Shown: one piece after another, positions 63,866 through 64,000 of the stretch
Layout of the letters: each line of letters starts with the position of its first letter
Position numbering within the stretch: the stretch's first letter is position 1
Assembly (NCBI RefSeq): GCF_051014685.1
Contig: NW_027478722.1
Location: forward strand, 62,001 to 126,000
From: Ptiloglossa arizonensis
Taxonomy: Eukaryota; Arthropoda; Insecta; Hymenoptera; Colletidae
DNA length: 64,000 nucleotides
Direction of reading: 5' to 3'
The notes under the pieces: model-generated
Database searches by the model: none
What the model was told of the DNA's origin: nothing
What the model saw: only the letters and a program-made list of their open reading frames with translations
Made by a program: the position numbers and the translations under genes

Positions 63866-64000
63866 GTATTTTTTCCCTAGGCCATTCTGGTTAAGCGTTT
63901 GGAGCAGCAGAATTGCGAAAAATTTTTTGCCTTCTCAACCATTTCTTGGCTTCAAACTCCCATATCTCGCGCACGGATTGACCTAACCCAAAAATTCCTA
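63866..64000 (+). repeat. Truncated last unit at the window edge
   Basis: The final unit shows 135 bp and is cut by the window, not by a biological boundary. It carries CTCGCGCACGG, like the E-type units, and follows a D unit. The array therefore continues beyond the right edge, as the match at position 1 shows it does on the left. Confidence 0.9.

Larger units (their letters stand above)
1..64000 (+). repeat. Satellite DNA array, about 177-bp unit, about 362 head-to-tail copies
   Basis: The same 177-bp unit recurs from the first to the last base. The GTATTTTTTCCC boundary appears at 1, 178, 355 and so on, and the phase can be followed to 63866. All copies face the same way; I saw no inverted copy, insertion or unique spacer. 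Well conserved parts are CTGGTTAAGCGTTTG, GCAGCAG, CTTCTCAACC and CCATATCTCGCGAACGG. Most units are exactly 177 bp; some are 176 or 178 bp through single-base indels and one is about 180 bp. Long arrays of nucleosome-length units are known from centromeres, pericentromeres and heterochromatic knobs of plants and animals. That this is a centromere is inference from structure alone. The satellite family and species are not recognised. Confidence 0.98.
57140..64000 (+). repeat. 4-unit higher-order repeat family ABCD, 708 bp
   Basis: Four unit types dominate. A: AATTGTTTGCC with CCGTTCCTTTGC and AACTCAAAAA. B: AGAATTACGACAAATT. C: GAAGCAGCAGAAGTGCG and TAGCTGCAAAC. D: GTATTATTTCCC, TTTCTTTGC, GAATGACC and CTCTAACG. 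A fifth type, E, has CTCGGGCACGG. A-type starts with the AATTGTTTGCC marker are 58025, 58910, 59618, 60149, 60857, 62096, 62804 and 63158. From 58025 the order reads A D E C D, A B C D, A B/E D, A B C D, A B C D E C D, A B C D, A B/E, A B C D, E-like. Steps of 2, 3, 4, 5 and 7 units between A copies show units being gained and lost around the 4-unit core. Confidence 0.9.

Noticed and set aside
1..64000. CRISPR-like array of regular repeats
   Set aside because: There are no unique spacers; the whole 177-bp period is repeated, and its length and copy number fit satellite DNA.
1..64000. Transposable element insertion or inverted segment inside the array
   Set aside because: The 177-bp phase was followed through the window and no foreign sequence, target-site duplication or reversed unit was seen.
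1..64000. Known centromere satellite such as human alpha (171 bp) or Arabidopsis CEN180
   Set aside because: Unit length and sequence do not match what I know of either family; only the size class is similar. A database search would be needed to name it.

Overview
The whole 64-kb window is one uninterrupted tandem array of a satellite repeat about 177 bp long, all units head-to-tail on the same strand. About 362 copies fit in the window. There are no supportable genes, RNA genes, transposons, CRISPR arrays or unique sequence. Units were phased from the conserved GTATTTTTTCCC stretch; the window opens on such a boundary and ends 135 bp into the unit that starts at 63866. The consensus unit is about 42% GC. 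It carries a CCTAGG palindrome, an A5T6 tract, a TCGCGA palindrome and, near its end, a block that reads TACCGTTGTAATCGGGC on the minus strand and resembles a CENP-B box.

This structure points to centromeric or pericentromeric heterochromatin, or another satellite block, of a eukaryote. A unit near 177 bp is in the nucleosome-length class typical of centromere satellites in plants and animals. The style of the unit made me lean towards a plant, but I do not recognise the family and the species cannot be fixed from this window. CpG is not depleted (about 8 per unit, observed/expected about 1).

Units fall into recognisable subfamilies sharing diagnostic substitutions, and runs of subfamilies are copied together as higher-order repeats (HORs). 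From left to right I see: a 20-unit repeat (1-4838); a 4-unit repeat (1800-3157); a 23-unit, 4069-bp repeat (3020-10697); an 11-unit, 1946-bp repeat (9909-13881); two 5-unit repeats (14160-16073, 16308-18106); a short 2-unit repeat (18211-18708); a 9-unit repeat (18589-21750); a 6-unit repeat (22882-24836, third copy near 26.4-27.2 kb); a 5-unit repeat (27925-29767); an 8-unit family (34148-45824); a 7-unit repeat (44941-47459); a 12-unit repeat that lost a unit (47990-50950); a 16-unit repeat (51260-55256); and a 4-unit ABCD family (57140-64000). The stretches between them are mosaics of the same subfamilies.

There is no gene circuit here. The interest lies in the layered, very recent amplification history, the recurring 23-unit spacing, hybrid units that mark crossover or conversion points, and the patterned presence or absence of the CENP-B-box-like site. 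All comparisons were made by eye, so identity figures are approximate.
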